A stretch of 64,000 bases of DNA from Geobacter sp. UBA5730 (lineage in GTDB: Bacteria; Desulfobacterota; Desulfuromonadia; Geobacterales; Pseudopelobacteraceae), in NCBI GenBank assembly GCA_002419465.1, contig DIGE01000007.1:62001-126000 (forward strand), written 5' to 3'. The notes below the pieces were generated by a model. That model ran no database searches, had not been told where the DNA came from, and worked only from the letters and a program-made list of their open reading frames with translations. Shown here in pieces: positions 43,060 to 50,647 of this stretch; the stretch's first letter is position 1, and each line of letters begins with the position of its first letter. Made by a program: the position numbers and the translations under genes.

Positions 43060-43908
43060 TTACCGGTTGGTCAGGACGGCCAGTACCTGGCCCAGGGTGG
43101 TGCGCATCTGCTGGCGCGGGATAATGATATCCACCATGCCGTGATCCAGCAGATATTCAGAGCGTTGGAAACCTTCCGGCAGTTTCTGGCGGATGGTTTG
43201 TTCAATCACCCGCGGACCGGCAAAGCCGATCAGCGCCTTGGGTTCGGCGATGTTCAGGTCTCCCAGCATGGCAAAGCTGGCAGTCACGCCGCCGGTGGTC
43301 GGGTCGGTCAGGATTGAGATAAACGGCAGCCCGGCTTTTTTCAGTTTTGCCAGGGCGGCCGAGGTCTTGGCCATCTGCATCAACGAGAGGATTGACTCCT
43401 GCATCCGTGCCCCGCCGGAGGCCGAGATCACGATCACCGGCTGCTTCTTTTCCAAGCCGCGTTCGATGGAACGGGTGATCTTTTCCCCCACCACGCTACC
43501 CATGCTGCCGCCCATGAAGGAGAAGTCGAAGATGGCTATCTGGGTAGCAATCCCCTCGATGGTTCCCTCCACGCAGATTACGGCATCACGGGAACCACCC
43601 TTGGCAACGGCGACGTCAATCCGTTCCTGGTAGCTCTTTGAATCCTTGAACTGCAGAAAGTCCACCGAGGTTATGTTGGCATCAAACTCTTGCCAGGCGC
43701 CTCCGTCCAGTAGCAGCTGGAGCCGTTTGCGCGGAGCGATCCGGTAGTGATGACCGCACTTGGGACAAACCTGCTGGTTTTCGGCAATCTCCTTGGTGAG
43801 GATCGATTCGCTGCAGCCTTGGCACTTGGTCCAGAGACCCTCGGGAACCTTGACGTTTTTTGTGTGGGCCTTCTCGACGCCTGTTGTGTCACGTTTGAAC
43901 CAACTCAT
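43060..43908 (-). CDS. accD: Acetyl-CoA carboxylase carboxyltransferase subunit beta
   Basis: A 282-residue carboxyltransferase subunit that, with AccA, makes malonyl-CoA for fatty-acid synthesis. The zinc-ribbon ligands are Cys29, Cys32, Cys48 and Cys51. The crotonase-fold part has GGSMGSVVGEK, SGGARMQE and DPTTGGVTASFAM. ATG 43908 fits the family (MSWF start); an upstream in-frame codon is not needed. It lies between trpA and folC in one run of minus-strand genes. Confidence 0.95.
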   Translation of the reverse strand: MSWFKRDTTGVEKAHTKNVKVPEGLWTKCQGCSESILTKEIAENQQVCPKCGHHYRIAPRKRLQLLLDGGAWQEFDANITSVDFLQFKDSKSYQERIDVAVAKGGSRDAVICVEGTIEGIATQIAIFDFSFMGGSMGSVVGEKITRSIERGLEKKQPVIVISASGGARMQESILSLMQMAKTSAALAKLKKAGLPFISILTDPTTGGVTASFAMLGDLNIAEPKALIGFAGPRVIEQTIRQKLPEGFQRSEYLLDHGMVDIIIPRQQMRTTLGQVLAVLTNR

Positions 43909-43930
43909 AGCGTGTATCCTCACTTCAATA

Positions 43931-44737
43931 TTAGATAGCGGTGCGTGTCATACACTGTTTCAACGAACGGACCAGTTGCGTGACCTCGGTGATGAGCTGT
44001 TCGCCCTGATACTGCTCAAACAGCTTCACAATGGCGCTGCCCACCACGACGCCGTCGGCCGTTGCGGCTACCTGTGCGGCCTGTTGTGGCGTGGCGATGC
44101 CGAAGCCGGCGACCACCGGCAGCTTGCTACTGCTGCGGATGCGTGCCAGATCCTCGGTCAGGTTGCTGGCAACGGCTTCGCGCACCCCGGTCACACCGGT
44201 GACGGTGACGTAGTACAGAAACCCGCTGCCGGAGCGCGCAACCTGGGTGATGCGGGACTGGTCGGAGGTGGGGGTCAGCAGGAAGATGATCTTCAGACCT
44301 GCTGCCCGGGCTGCCGGCAGCAGCTCGCCGGCTTCTTCTGGCGGCAGGTCCACCAGCAGCAGGCCATCAACACCGGCTGCAGCGGCATCGTCGCTGAAAC
44401 GTTGCCAGCCGTAAGTGTAGATCGGATTACTGTAGCCCATCAGGATGATCGGTACGCTGACCTGGCTGCGGACCTGTTGAACCATCTCCAGAATTTTTGT
44501 GAGGGTGGTGCCGGATGCCAGCGCCCGCTCTGATGCCCGCTGGATGGTGGGGCCGTCGGCCATCGGATCGGAAAAGGGGATCCCCAGTTCGATGATATCG
44601 GCTCCGGCCTGTTCCAGCAGTGGCAACATGCGAGTGGTGATGGCCAGATCAGGATCGCCGGCGGTGATGAAGGTCACCAGGGCCGGCGTCTGGTTTTTTT
44701 TGAGTTGTTTGAAGCGCTGCTGTATCCGGTCGGTCAT
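43931..44737 (-). CDS. trpA: Tryptophan synthase alpha chain
   Basis: A 268-residue TIM barrel that cleaves indole-3-glycerol phosphate to indole for TrpB. Catalytic Glu and Asp lie in IELGIPFSDPMADGPTIQ; LLLVDLPPEE, YYVTVTGVTG and GFGIATPQQA are typical. It is separated from trpB in the genome and instead overlaps the stop of a chemoreceptor gene by four bases (ATGA at 44734-44737). AccD and folC follow. Confidence 0.95.
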   Translation of the reverse strand: MTDRIQQRFKQLKKNQTPALVTFITAGDPDLAITTRMLPLLEQAGADIIELGIPFSDPMADGPTIQRASERALASGTTLTKILEMVQQVRSQVSVPIILMGYSNPIYTYGWQRFSDDAAAAGVDGLLLVDLPPEEAGELLPAARAAGLKIIFLLTPTSDQSRITQVARSGSGFLYYVTVTGVTGVREAVASNLTEDLARIRSSSKLPVVAGFGIATPQQAAQVAATADGVVVGSAIVKLFEQYQGEQLITEVTQLVRSLKQCMTRTAI

Positions 44738-46923
44738 AATCGTAGCCCTGCCATCTCCTTCTCCAACAGATCAATCTGCCGTGATAGTCCGGCCACGGAA
44801 CTATCCATCACACGGGCGGCCTGTGAGCTGGCCAGTGAGGATTGACGAATATTGTCCACCATCCGGTCAATGGCGTGGCTGTGCTCGGTCTGCGACAGGC
44901 AGGATTCGCGAATCTGACCGATCATCACGTTGACGTCTTCAGTGGCCCGGGCGATCAGGACGCTGGCCCTGCTCTGCTCCCGGGTGGAACTACGCACCTG
45001 ACCGGTCATTTCCCGCATCCGTTCAACGGCGGTGGTGATCAGCTCGCTTCCTTTGGAGTGTTCGCGGGCTGAGGCTGCCATCTGCTCGACCATCTCCTCA
45101 ACCTGCTCCATGGCGATGCGGATGCTTTGGCTGCCCTTGGCCTGTTCCACGGTGGCCCTGGCAATGGTGCTGATTTGCAGACCGGCCTGATGCACCCCCT
45201 GGACGATTTGTTCAAGGGCAGTCCCGGAACGTTCCGAGAGTTCTTCGCCGACGCAGACGGCCAATTCTGCCTGGTTGATGGCGGCAACGGCCCGGCCGGT
45301 GTCTTCCTGGACCCCGCTGATCATGGCGGCGATCTCACGGGTGGAGGACGAGGTCCGTTCGGCCAGTTCCTTGATTTCGTCGGCAACCACGGCGAAACCT
45401 TTGCCGTGTTCCCCGGCTTGGGCCGCGATAATAGCGGCGTTCAACGCCAACAGATTGGTCTGTTCAGCCACCTCATCAATCACCGACAGAATTGCGCCGA
45501 TGTCGTTGGCCCGCAGCGAGAGGTGTTCCACCACCTCGGCAGCGGTACGGGCCGCCCGGCGAATCTCCTGCATGCCGATGATGGTCTCCTGTACGGTCTT
45601 GAGACCGTTGGCGGCATCGACCTTGACCGTCTCCGAAATGGAGGCGGTGTCGAGGGCGTTTTTCTCGACCTGCCGGATGGTGGCGTCCATCTCGGCCACC
45701 GAAGAGGCGGTGGTGGTGGAGGCGTCCAGCAGATTGCTGATGTTGGTGCCGATACCCTTGATGGAGGCTGCCATTTGAATCACCGAGGAGCTGACTTCAT
45801 CCACTGATTGTCCCAGTTTGTCGGTGTTGATGGCAACTTCTTCGATGCTGGCAGCCATCTCCAGGATTGATGATGAGGTCTCTGCGGCCGAACTGGAAAG
45901 CTGGTCAACTCCCTGGGAAATATCCCGCACCGAGGCATTGATCTGGACCACCGTCTGGCTGGTGTCGCTGACCGCCTGTTCCTGGATGCGGGTGGCGCCG
46001 ACTACCTGGCGGGTGGCTTTTTCGATATTCTGGTCAATGCTGGTCAATTCGTCGGTGGCCGCGTTGAGCCGGAAGACGATGTTGTGCAGGTTTTCCGCCA
46101 TGGTGTTCATGGCAACCGCCAGGTCGCCCACCTCGCCACAAGCCTTCAGATCAAGGCGGCTGCTGAGTGTGCCGGCAGCCACGGATTTGGCAAACTCGAC
46201 ACATTGCCGGATCGGCCGGGTGACCGATTCGGTAATCACGATCGAGAGCACCGTGATCAGGGCTATCAGTACCAGCGTCACCAGGCCGGTTACCATGATT
46301 TTGCTGCGGGTGGTGGCAGTGACGTCTTTTTCGATCTGGTAGACATCCCGCCGCAGGGTGTCCACCATGGTGGCAATCGTTGTGCTGAACGAGCTGAATC
46401 GTTTGGCTTGAAGACCGGTTGTCAGTGCAGTTGCCCGGTTCAGATCACCACGCTGCACTGAGGGGATGATCTCTTCCAACAGGGTTTTTTTGTAGTCCTC
46501 CCAGATCGCTTCAGCCTTTATGAGGCTTTCACGTTTCTGTGCCGATTCAATCAGACCCAATACGTCGTCGTATTTAAAATCAATGTCATCGGTATGGTCG
46601 TTGATTTTTTCCAACAACGCATGGGCAGAGCTCTGGTCTCGCTCATGCATGTATGACAGAGCCTCGCCCTGCAGTTGGTAAATGTCAGATTTGAGCAGGG
46701 CGATCTTTTCGAGGGCATCTTTGCTGTTGCGAATGGTCTTGTAGGAAGTGCCGTTGATCCGGACCTCGCTCAAAAGCAGCACACCCAGCAGGATGACGAT
46801 TAATATGGCGGCAAAGGAGACCAGCGAAAGCAGGAACATCCTGGCGCGCAGGGTCAGGCCGGAGCATTTCTTCGCCGAGTGGTTTTCTTCCACTGCGTGC
46901 ATCTCCTTTCGAGATGGATTCAT
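44734..46923 (-). CDS. Methyl-accepting chemotaxis protein
   Basis: A 729-residue chemoreceptor. Transmembrane helices lie near 29-51 and 207-231, with a helical (four-helix-bundle-like) periplasmic sensor between them, then HAMP (about 232-285) and a long cytoplasmic coiled coil with the hairpin tip EVAEQTNLLALNAAIIAAQAGE. The stop overlaps trpA. The start is uncertain: ATG 46923 lacks a ribosome site, whereas GTG 46893 has AAGGAG with ideal spacing and would trim ten residues. The ligand is unknown. Confidence 0.92.
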   Translation of the reverse strand: MNPSRKEMHAVEENHSAKKCSGLTLRARMFLLSLVSFAAILIVILLGVLLLSEVRINGTSYKTIRNSKDALEKIALLKSDIYQLQGEALSYMHERDQSSAHALLEKINDHTDDIDFKYDDVLGLIESAQKRESLIKAEAIWEDYKKTLLEEIIPSVQRGDLNRATALTTGLQAKRFSSFSTTIATMVDTLRRDVYQIEKDVTATTRSKIMVTGLVTLVLIALITVLSIVITESVTRPIRQCVEFAKSVAAGTLSSRLDLKACGEVGDLAVAMNTMAENLHNIVFRLNAATDELTSIDQNIEKATRQVVGATRIQEQAVSDTSQTVVQINASVRDISQGVDQLSSSAAETSSSILEMAASIEEVAINTDKLGQSVDEVSSSVIQMAASIKGIGTNISNLLDASTTTASSVAEMDATIRQVEKNALDTASISETVKVDAANGLKTVQETIIGMQEIRRAARTAAEVVEHLSLRANDIGAILSVIDEVAEQTNLLALNAAIIAAQAGEHGKGFAVVADEIKELAERTSSSTREIAAMISGVQEDTGRAVAAINQAELAVCVGEELSERSGTALEQIVQGVHQAGLQISTIARATVEQAKGSQSIRIAMEQVEEMVEQMAASAREHSKGSELITTAVERMREMTGQVRSSTREQSRASVLIARATEDVNVMIGQIRESCLSQTEHSHAIDRMVDNIRQSSLASSQAARVMDSSVAGLSRQIDLLEKEMAGLRL

Positions 46924-47079
46924 TGCGAGTAAAGCCGGGAAACTATAGCAGAGCGGTTACGGACAGGGCAAGTGAAAAGGGGGGATAGGGTGGGGCCTGG
47001 CAGGTTGCTGAATGTCAATCTGAACACCATTTTTGCGGGTGGTCCGATGCTGGGCTGGCGTCATCTCCGTGATGAGCTG

Positions 47080-47105
47080 CCGGGGGCGGTGAGTAGCGCC
47101 CCCGG
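47080..47105 (-). terminator. GC-rich hairpin after the transglycosylase gene
   Basis: CCGGGGGC pairs with GCCCCCGG around a 10-base loop, 36 bases after the transglycosylase stop. There is no T run, so it may be a rho-independent terminator of weak type or just a transcript-end hairpin. Confidence 0.4.
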
Positions 47106-47141
47106 TGTGTCAGGCACGAGCAGATCAGCCTCAGACGGCAG

Positions 47142-47825
47142 CTATTGAACCGTAGAGTCCTTCTCTTTCATGGCCAGAGTAAATCTGGAACCTTGCAGCT
47201 CGGCAAGCAGTAACTGGCGGATTCTGCGAATCTTGCGCAGGTACGCCTCGGCCTGGGGGCCGGTGCCGCAGTAGAATTTTTTGGCCCGGTCCATATTGCC
47301 GTCCGCCATCTCCAATTTGTTGAGCAAGGTGCGAACGGCTGCTTCGGCACATTTCTCGTCGTTGCGCATTTCTCCGGGTGAATAGCCGTGGTTGCGGGCC
47401 TCACTGGGCATCAACTGCCAGACGCCGATGGCACCCATCGTGGAGGTGGCCTTGGAGGAGAGATTGTGCCCGCCCGTCTCGGCCAGAGCGATTTCGGCCA
47501 GGTCCATCGGGCTGAAGGGCGTTCCCAGCGTCTTCAGATAGCAGAGGGCCGCCAGATTCCGGGCTCGCTCTTGGGTGGTATGACGGGCAAAGGCCTGCTT
47601 GATTACCGGTACTTGCAGCTTGCGGTCCTCGAGGCTAACACCCTTCTCCATCAGGGTGCGGACCTCTTTTTCAAGGGAGGTCTCGGTCAGGTTGCTGTCG
47701 AGTGAGGCGGGTGAGGCGGACAGCCGTGATTCGCTGCTACAGGCCGTGAAGAGCGCCGGCAGCCAGAAGAGTGTAATGACCGCCATCACACAACTGATTT
47801 TTTGTCGAACAATGCATTTTATCAT
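47142..47825 (-). CDS. Lytic transglycosylase-like lipoprotein
   Basis: A 227-residue protein with a lipoprotein-type signal ending in LFTACSS (Cys29), then a spacer and an SLT-like domain. The catalytic glutamate is in ALAETGGHN, followed by ATSTMGAIGVWQLMPSEARNHGY, the standard transglycosylase pattern. It would cleave peptidoglycan glycan strands at the inner or outer membrane. ATG 47825 is chosen by signal-peptide shape; no strong ribosome site is seen. It is a single gene between hairpins. Confidence 0.8.
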   Translation of the reverse strand: MIKCIVRQKISCVMAVITLFWLPALFTACSSESRLSASPASLDSNLTETSLEKEVRTLMEKGVSLEDRKLQVPVIKQAFARHTTQERARNLAALCYLKTLGTPFSPMDLAEIALAETGGHNLSSKATSTMGAIGVWQLMPSEARNHGYSPGEMRNDEKCAEAAVRTLLNKLEMADGNMDRAKKFYCGTGPQAEAYLRKIRRIRQLLLAELQGSRFTLAMKEKDSTVQ

Positions 47826-48140
47826 AGGTAAGAGTGGTGAAGATTGCACAGCTGGGTGCCGGACCAAAATCCGGTGTCAGGGGGGTGTACGAAGGGGATC
47901 CGGCGGTTACTCCTTTCGTTAGGTACAAGATTTTGACTCTGCCGAGTGCCGAAACGACAAAAGTCCCGTGACGAGCGCGGGACTTTGGCTGCTTCCGTTT
48001 GGTGGCGGAAGGTGAAAGACCTATACCAGGATTTTATCGTAAAGGTCAACAAAAAAGTAAGAATGTACAACAAGATCAATATGTTGATGGTACGTTTGAG
48101 ACTCAAGCCCTGTCGGAATCAAAGCCGGGAGCGGCTGAAG
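47826..48140. other. 315-base non-coding region with several hairpins
   Basis: Between the Rrf2 gene stop and the transglycosylase start. Visible structures are a 9-bp stem at 47960-47968/47978-47986 (followed by TTTT on the minus strand, a likely Rrf2 terminator), CTTCCG/CGGAAG at 47992-48010, and CCGGA/TCCGG near 47859-47874. GTAC-bounded arms around 47887-47925 form another imperfect palindrome. I could not match it to a known riboswitch class. Frames here look like chance. Confidence 0.4.
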
Positions 48141-48542
48141 CTAGTTGTTGGCCAGATCTTTCAGGGTTATATCGGCCAGCAGCTGACGGACCTGCTGCTT
48201 GACCCGTTCCCAGATCGGATGGACCGTGCAGAAGCTGTCCCGTTCACATTCCCCTGGCGCCACCACGCAGCGGTTGGGAGTAATCGGGCCTTCCACGGCC
48301 TCCACCACCTCCAGCAGGGTGATCTGTTCGGGCGGACGAGCCAGTATGAAGCCGCCTCCGGTGCCGCGGTATGATTTGACGATCCCTGATTTGCTGAACT
48401 GCTGGAAGATCTTGGCCAGAAAGGTTTGGGGGACATCCACCGCCGCTGCTATGTTGGAAAGCAGTGAGATCTTGTCCAGCGGTTGTCCGGCCAGATACAC
48501 GATGCCACGAATGGCGTAATCACCCTTGCGGGTCAGCTCCAT
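48141..48542 (-). CDS. Rrf2-family regulator with iron-sulfur ligands (IscR-like)
   Basis: A 133-residue winged-helix protein. The recognition region (VPQTFLAKIFQQFSKSGIV, GTGGGFILARPPEQITL) is typical Rrf2. Three cysteines at 92, 99 and 105 match the [2Fe-2S] ligands of IscR-type members, so it likely senses Fe-S status, oxygen or NO. No isc/suf genes are adjacent, so the regulon is unknown. ATG 48542 has GGAG upstream; a GTG one codon earlier is possible. Confidence 0.88.
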   Translation of the reverse strand: MELTRKGDYAIRGIVYLAGQPLDKISLLSNIAAAVDVPQTFLAKIFQQFSKSGIVKSYRGTGGGFILARPPEQITLLEVVEAVEGPITPNRCVVAPGECERDSFCTVHPIWERVKQQVRQLLADITLKDLANN

Positions 48543-48612
48543 CACGGAAGGCTCCTAAAAGGACTTTGATAGTCTCTTTATAGCCTGCCCCTAAAAGACC
48601 TGTCAAGTCCGG

Positions 48613-49701
48613 TTAGCGGCCCAGCATGATCCCCAGTGATTCGGCGGTCCGTACGATCTCGCCGGCAGGGTCAACCTGCTTCAGGTTACGAGTGGCATCA
48701 AGAATCGGAACGCCCACGATCTTGCGACCCTGCAGGGCTACCATCTGGCCGAACTGCCCGGCCGCCACCAGTTCTACGGCCCGTACACCGAAACGGCTGC
48801 CCAGGGCCCGGTCGAAGGTGGTGGGGGAGCCACCCCGCTGGAGGTGTCCCAGCACCGTAACCCGCACATCCATATCCAGACATTGTTCTATCTGCTTGGC
48901 TACAAATTGGCCGATACCCCCCAGCCGCTCAATGGTGTACTTGCCACTGGGACCTTCGGCCACCACCCGGTCGCCACCGCTCGGGAAGGCCCCTTCGGCG
49001 GTCACGATGATGCTGAAATGACCCCCGCGTTCCTTGCGGCTTCTGATGGCGTCGCAGACCTTGCCGACATCGAAGGGTATCTCAGGGATCAGAATCACGT
49101 CAGCGCCTCCGGCGATGCCGGATTCCAGGGCGATCCAGCCGGCATAGCGCCCCATCACCTCCAGGATCATCACCCGGTGGTGGCTTTCGGCGGTGGTGTG
49201 CAGTTTGTCAAGGGCATCGGTGGCGGTCTCCAGGGCCGTGTTGTAGCCGAAGGTCACATCGGTCTCATCCAGGTCGTTGTCGATGGTTTTGGGCACCCCC
49301 ACTACCGGCAGGCCTTTTTCTGCGAGTTGCAGGGCGATTTTGAGTGATCCTTCGCCCCCCACGGCAATCAGAGCATCCAGACCCAGGGTGCGGGCATTGG
49401 CGATCACCTGGTCGGAGATGTCCACCTGGACGATCTTGCCGTCCTGTTCAATCGGGTATGCAAACGGGTTTCCGCGGTTGGTGGTTCCCAGGATGGTGCC
49501 GCCCCGGGGCAGGATGCCCCGCACGCTTTCCAGAGTCAGAGCAGTGCAGTTGTTCAGGTCCAGTAATCCGTCAAAGCCATCCCGAATGCCGATCACCCCC
49601 CAGCCGTGACGCAGAATGGCACTTTTTACCACACCTCTGATGACCGCGTTCAGGCCGGGACAATCGCCGCCACCGGTCAGGATGCCGATTTTTTTGGACA
49701 T
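48613..49701 (-). CDS. pfkA: 6-phosphofructokinase
   Basis: A 362-residue phosphofructokinase phosphorylating fructose 6-phosphate in glycolysis. TGGGDCPGLNA is at residues 9-19. The phosphoryl-donor loop reads GGEGSL, keeping Gly at the position that favours ATP, while the next signature PKTIDND has Lys, as in the group III (mixed PPi/ATP) clade. I therefore lean to ATP use but cannot exclude pyrophosphate. FGYNTALETA and GHLQRGGSP motifs are present. It is near tatC (11 bases downstream of it). Confidence 0.93.
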   Translation of the reverse strand: MSKKIGILTGGGDCPGLNAVIRGVVKSAILRHGWGVIGIRDGFDGLLDLNNCTALTLESVRGILPRGGTILGTTNRGNPFAYPIEQDGKIVQVDISDQVIANARTLGLDALIAVGGEGSLKIALQLAEKGLPVVGVPKTIDNDLDETDVTFGYNTALETATDALDKLHTTAESHHRVMILEVMGRYAGWIALESGIAGGADVILIPEIPFDVGKVCDAIRSRKERGGHFSIIVTAEGAFPSGGDRVVAEGPSGKYTIERLGGIGQFVAKQIEQCLDMDVRVTVLGHLQRGGSPTTFDRALGSRFGVRAVELVAAGQFGQMVALQGRKIVGVPILDATRNLKQVDPAGEIVRTAESLGIMLGR

Positions 49702-49712
49702 GGGAGGTCTCC

Positions 49713-50588
49713 TTACGGTTCTGATGTTTCAGGCTCGGCTGCTGAAGCAGGCTCTGCCGGGGTGACTGCTTTTTTCTTGCCGAAGATCGCCGCCACCCAG
49801 ACACTGACCTCGTACATCAGGTAAAGTGGGATCATGATCACGAACATGGTCACCAGATCGGAATGGAAAGCGGCCACAATGGAACTGGCCAGCAGGGCGT
49901 ATTTTCGTTTCCCGGCCAGGAACTGATAGCTGACGATCCCGAAGCGCGACAACAGCAGGGTCAGCACCGGCAGTTCGGCGATCAGACCGAAGAGCAGGAT
50001 CAGCCGTAAACAAAAATCTACGTAGGCTGACAGCGAAAGCCAGCTGCGCAGCCCCTCGGTTTCATAAGAAAGTGAGAAGTTGATGATGAACGGCCAGATG
50101 GTGGTCAGGAAAAACAGTGCGCCCACACAGAAGGCCACAGTGGCCACGGTGATAAACGGCACCACCAGTCTGCGTTCTTTGCGGGTCAAGCCCGGGGCGA
50201 TGAAAGCCCATACCTGGTAGAAGATGATTGGCAATACCAGCACAAAGCCGGCGATCACTGAGATTTTGCACTGGATGAAGAACGGTTCCAGCGGCGCAGT
50301 ATAGTTGAGGGAGTGTTCCTTTTTGGGTTTGTTCAGTTCCTTTTCCAGCTTGGCCCTGTCGTAAATGGCGGGAAAATTATCCTTGAGGTACAGATAACCC
50401 CGCTGTTTGGCTGCATCCAGATAGGTGGCGCCGGTGAGCGGTTTTTCCATGAAGACCAGGATCTCGTCGGCCAGATTCCAGGCAAAGCCCATCCCGATCA
50501 CCACGGCCACCACGATGATGATCAGACGGCGGCGCAGTTCCACCAGATGCTCAATAAACGGTAAAACCTTTAATGGTTCTTCGGACAT
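49713..50588 (-). CDS. tatC: Sec-independent protein translocase TatC
   Basis: A 291-residue membrane protein with six helices, core receptor of twin-arginine translocation for folded cofactor proteins such as molybdoenzymes. The N-terminal FIEHLVELRRRL motif and the later YQVWAFIAPGLTRKERR and AELPVLTLL segments are typical. The first periplasmic loop (about residues 50-95) is enlarged by a charged insertion rich in Lys/Glu (ELNKPKKEH). The cytoplasmic tail is Ala/Glu/Pro-rich. No tatA/B is adjacent. Confidence 0.94.
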   Translation of the reverse strand: MSEEPLKVLPFIEHLVELRRRLIIIVVAVVIGMGFAWNLADEILVFMEKPLTGATYLDAAKQRGYLYLKDNFPAIYDRAKLEKELNKPKKEHSLNYTAPLEPFFIQCKISVIAGFVLVLPIIFYQVWAFIAPGLTRKERRLVVPFITVATVAFCVGALFFLTTIWPFIINFSLSYETEGLRSWLSLSAYVDFCLRLILLFGLIAELPVLTLLLSRFGIVSYQFLAGKRKYALLASSIVAAFHSDLVTMFVIMIPLYLMYEVSVWVAAIFGKKKAVTPAEPASAAEPETSEP

Positions 50589-50647
50589 GGGATCTCCGGA
50601 AGCAAGGTAAGTTGTCGCAGGCTAGCACAGCCGGTACGGTGGCGCAA

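Noticed and set aside
47822..48106. 94-codon minus frame upstream of the transglycosylase gene
   Set aside because: Lies over several hairpins and lacks a ribosome site; probably chance.
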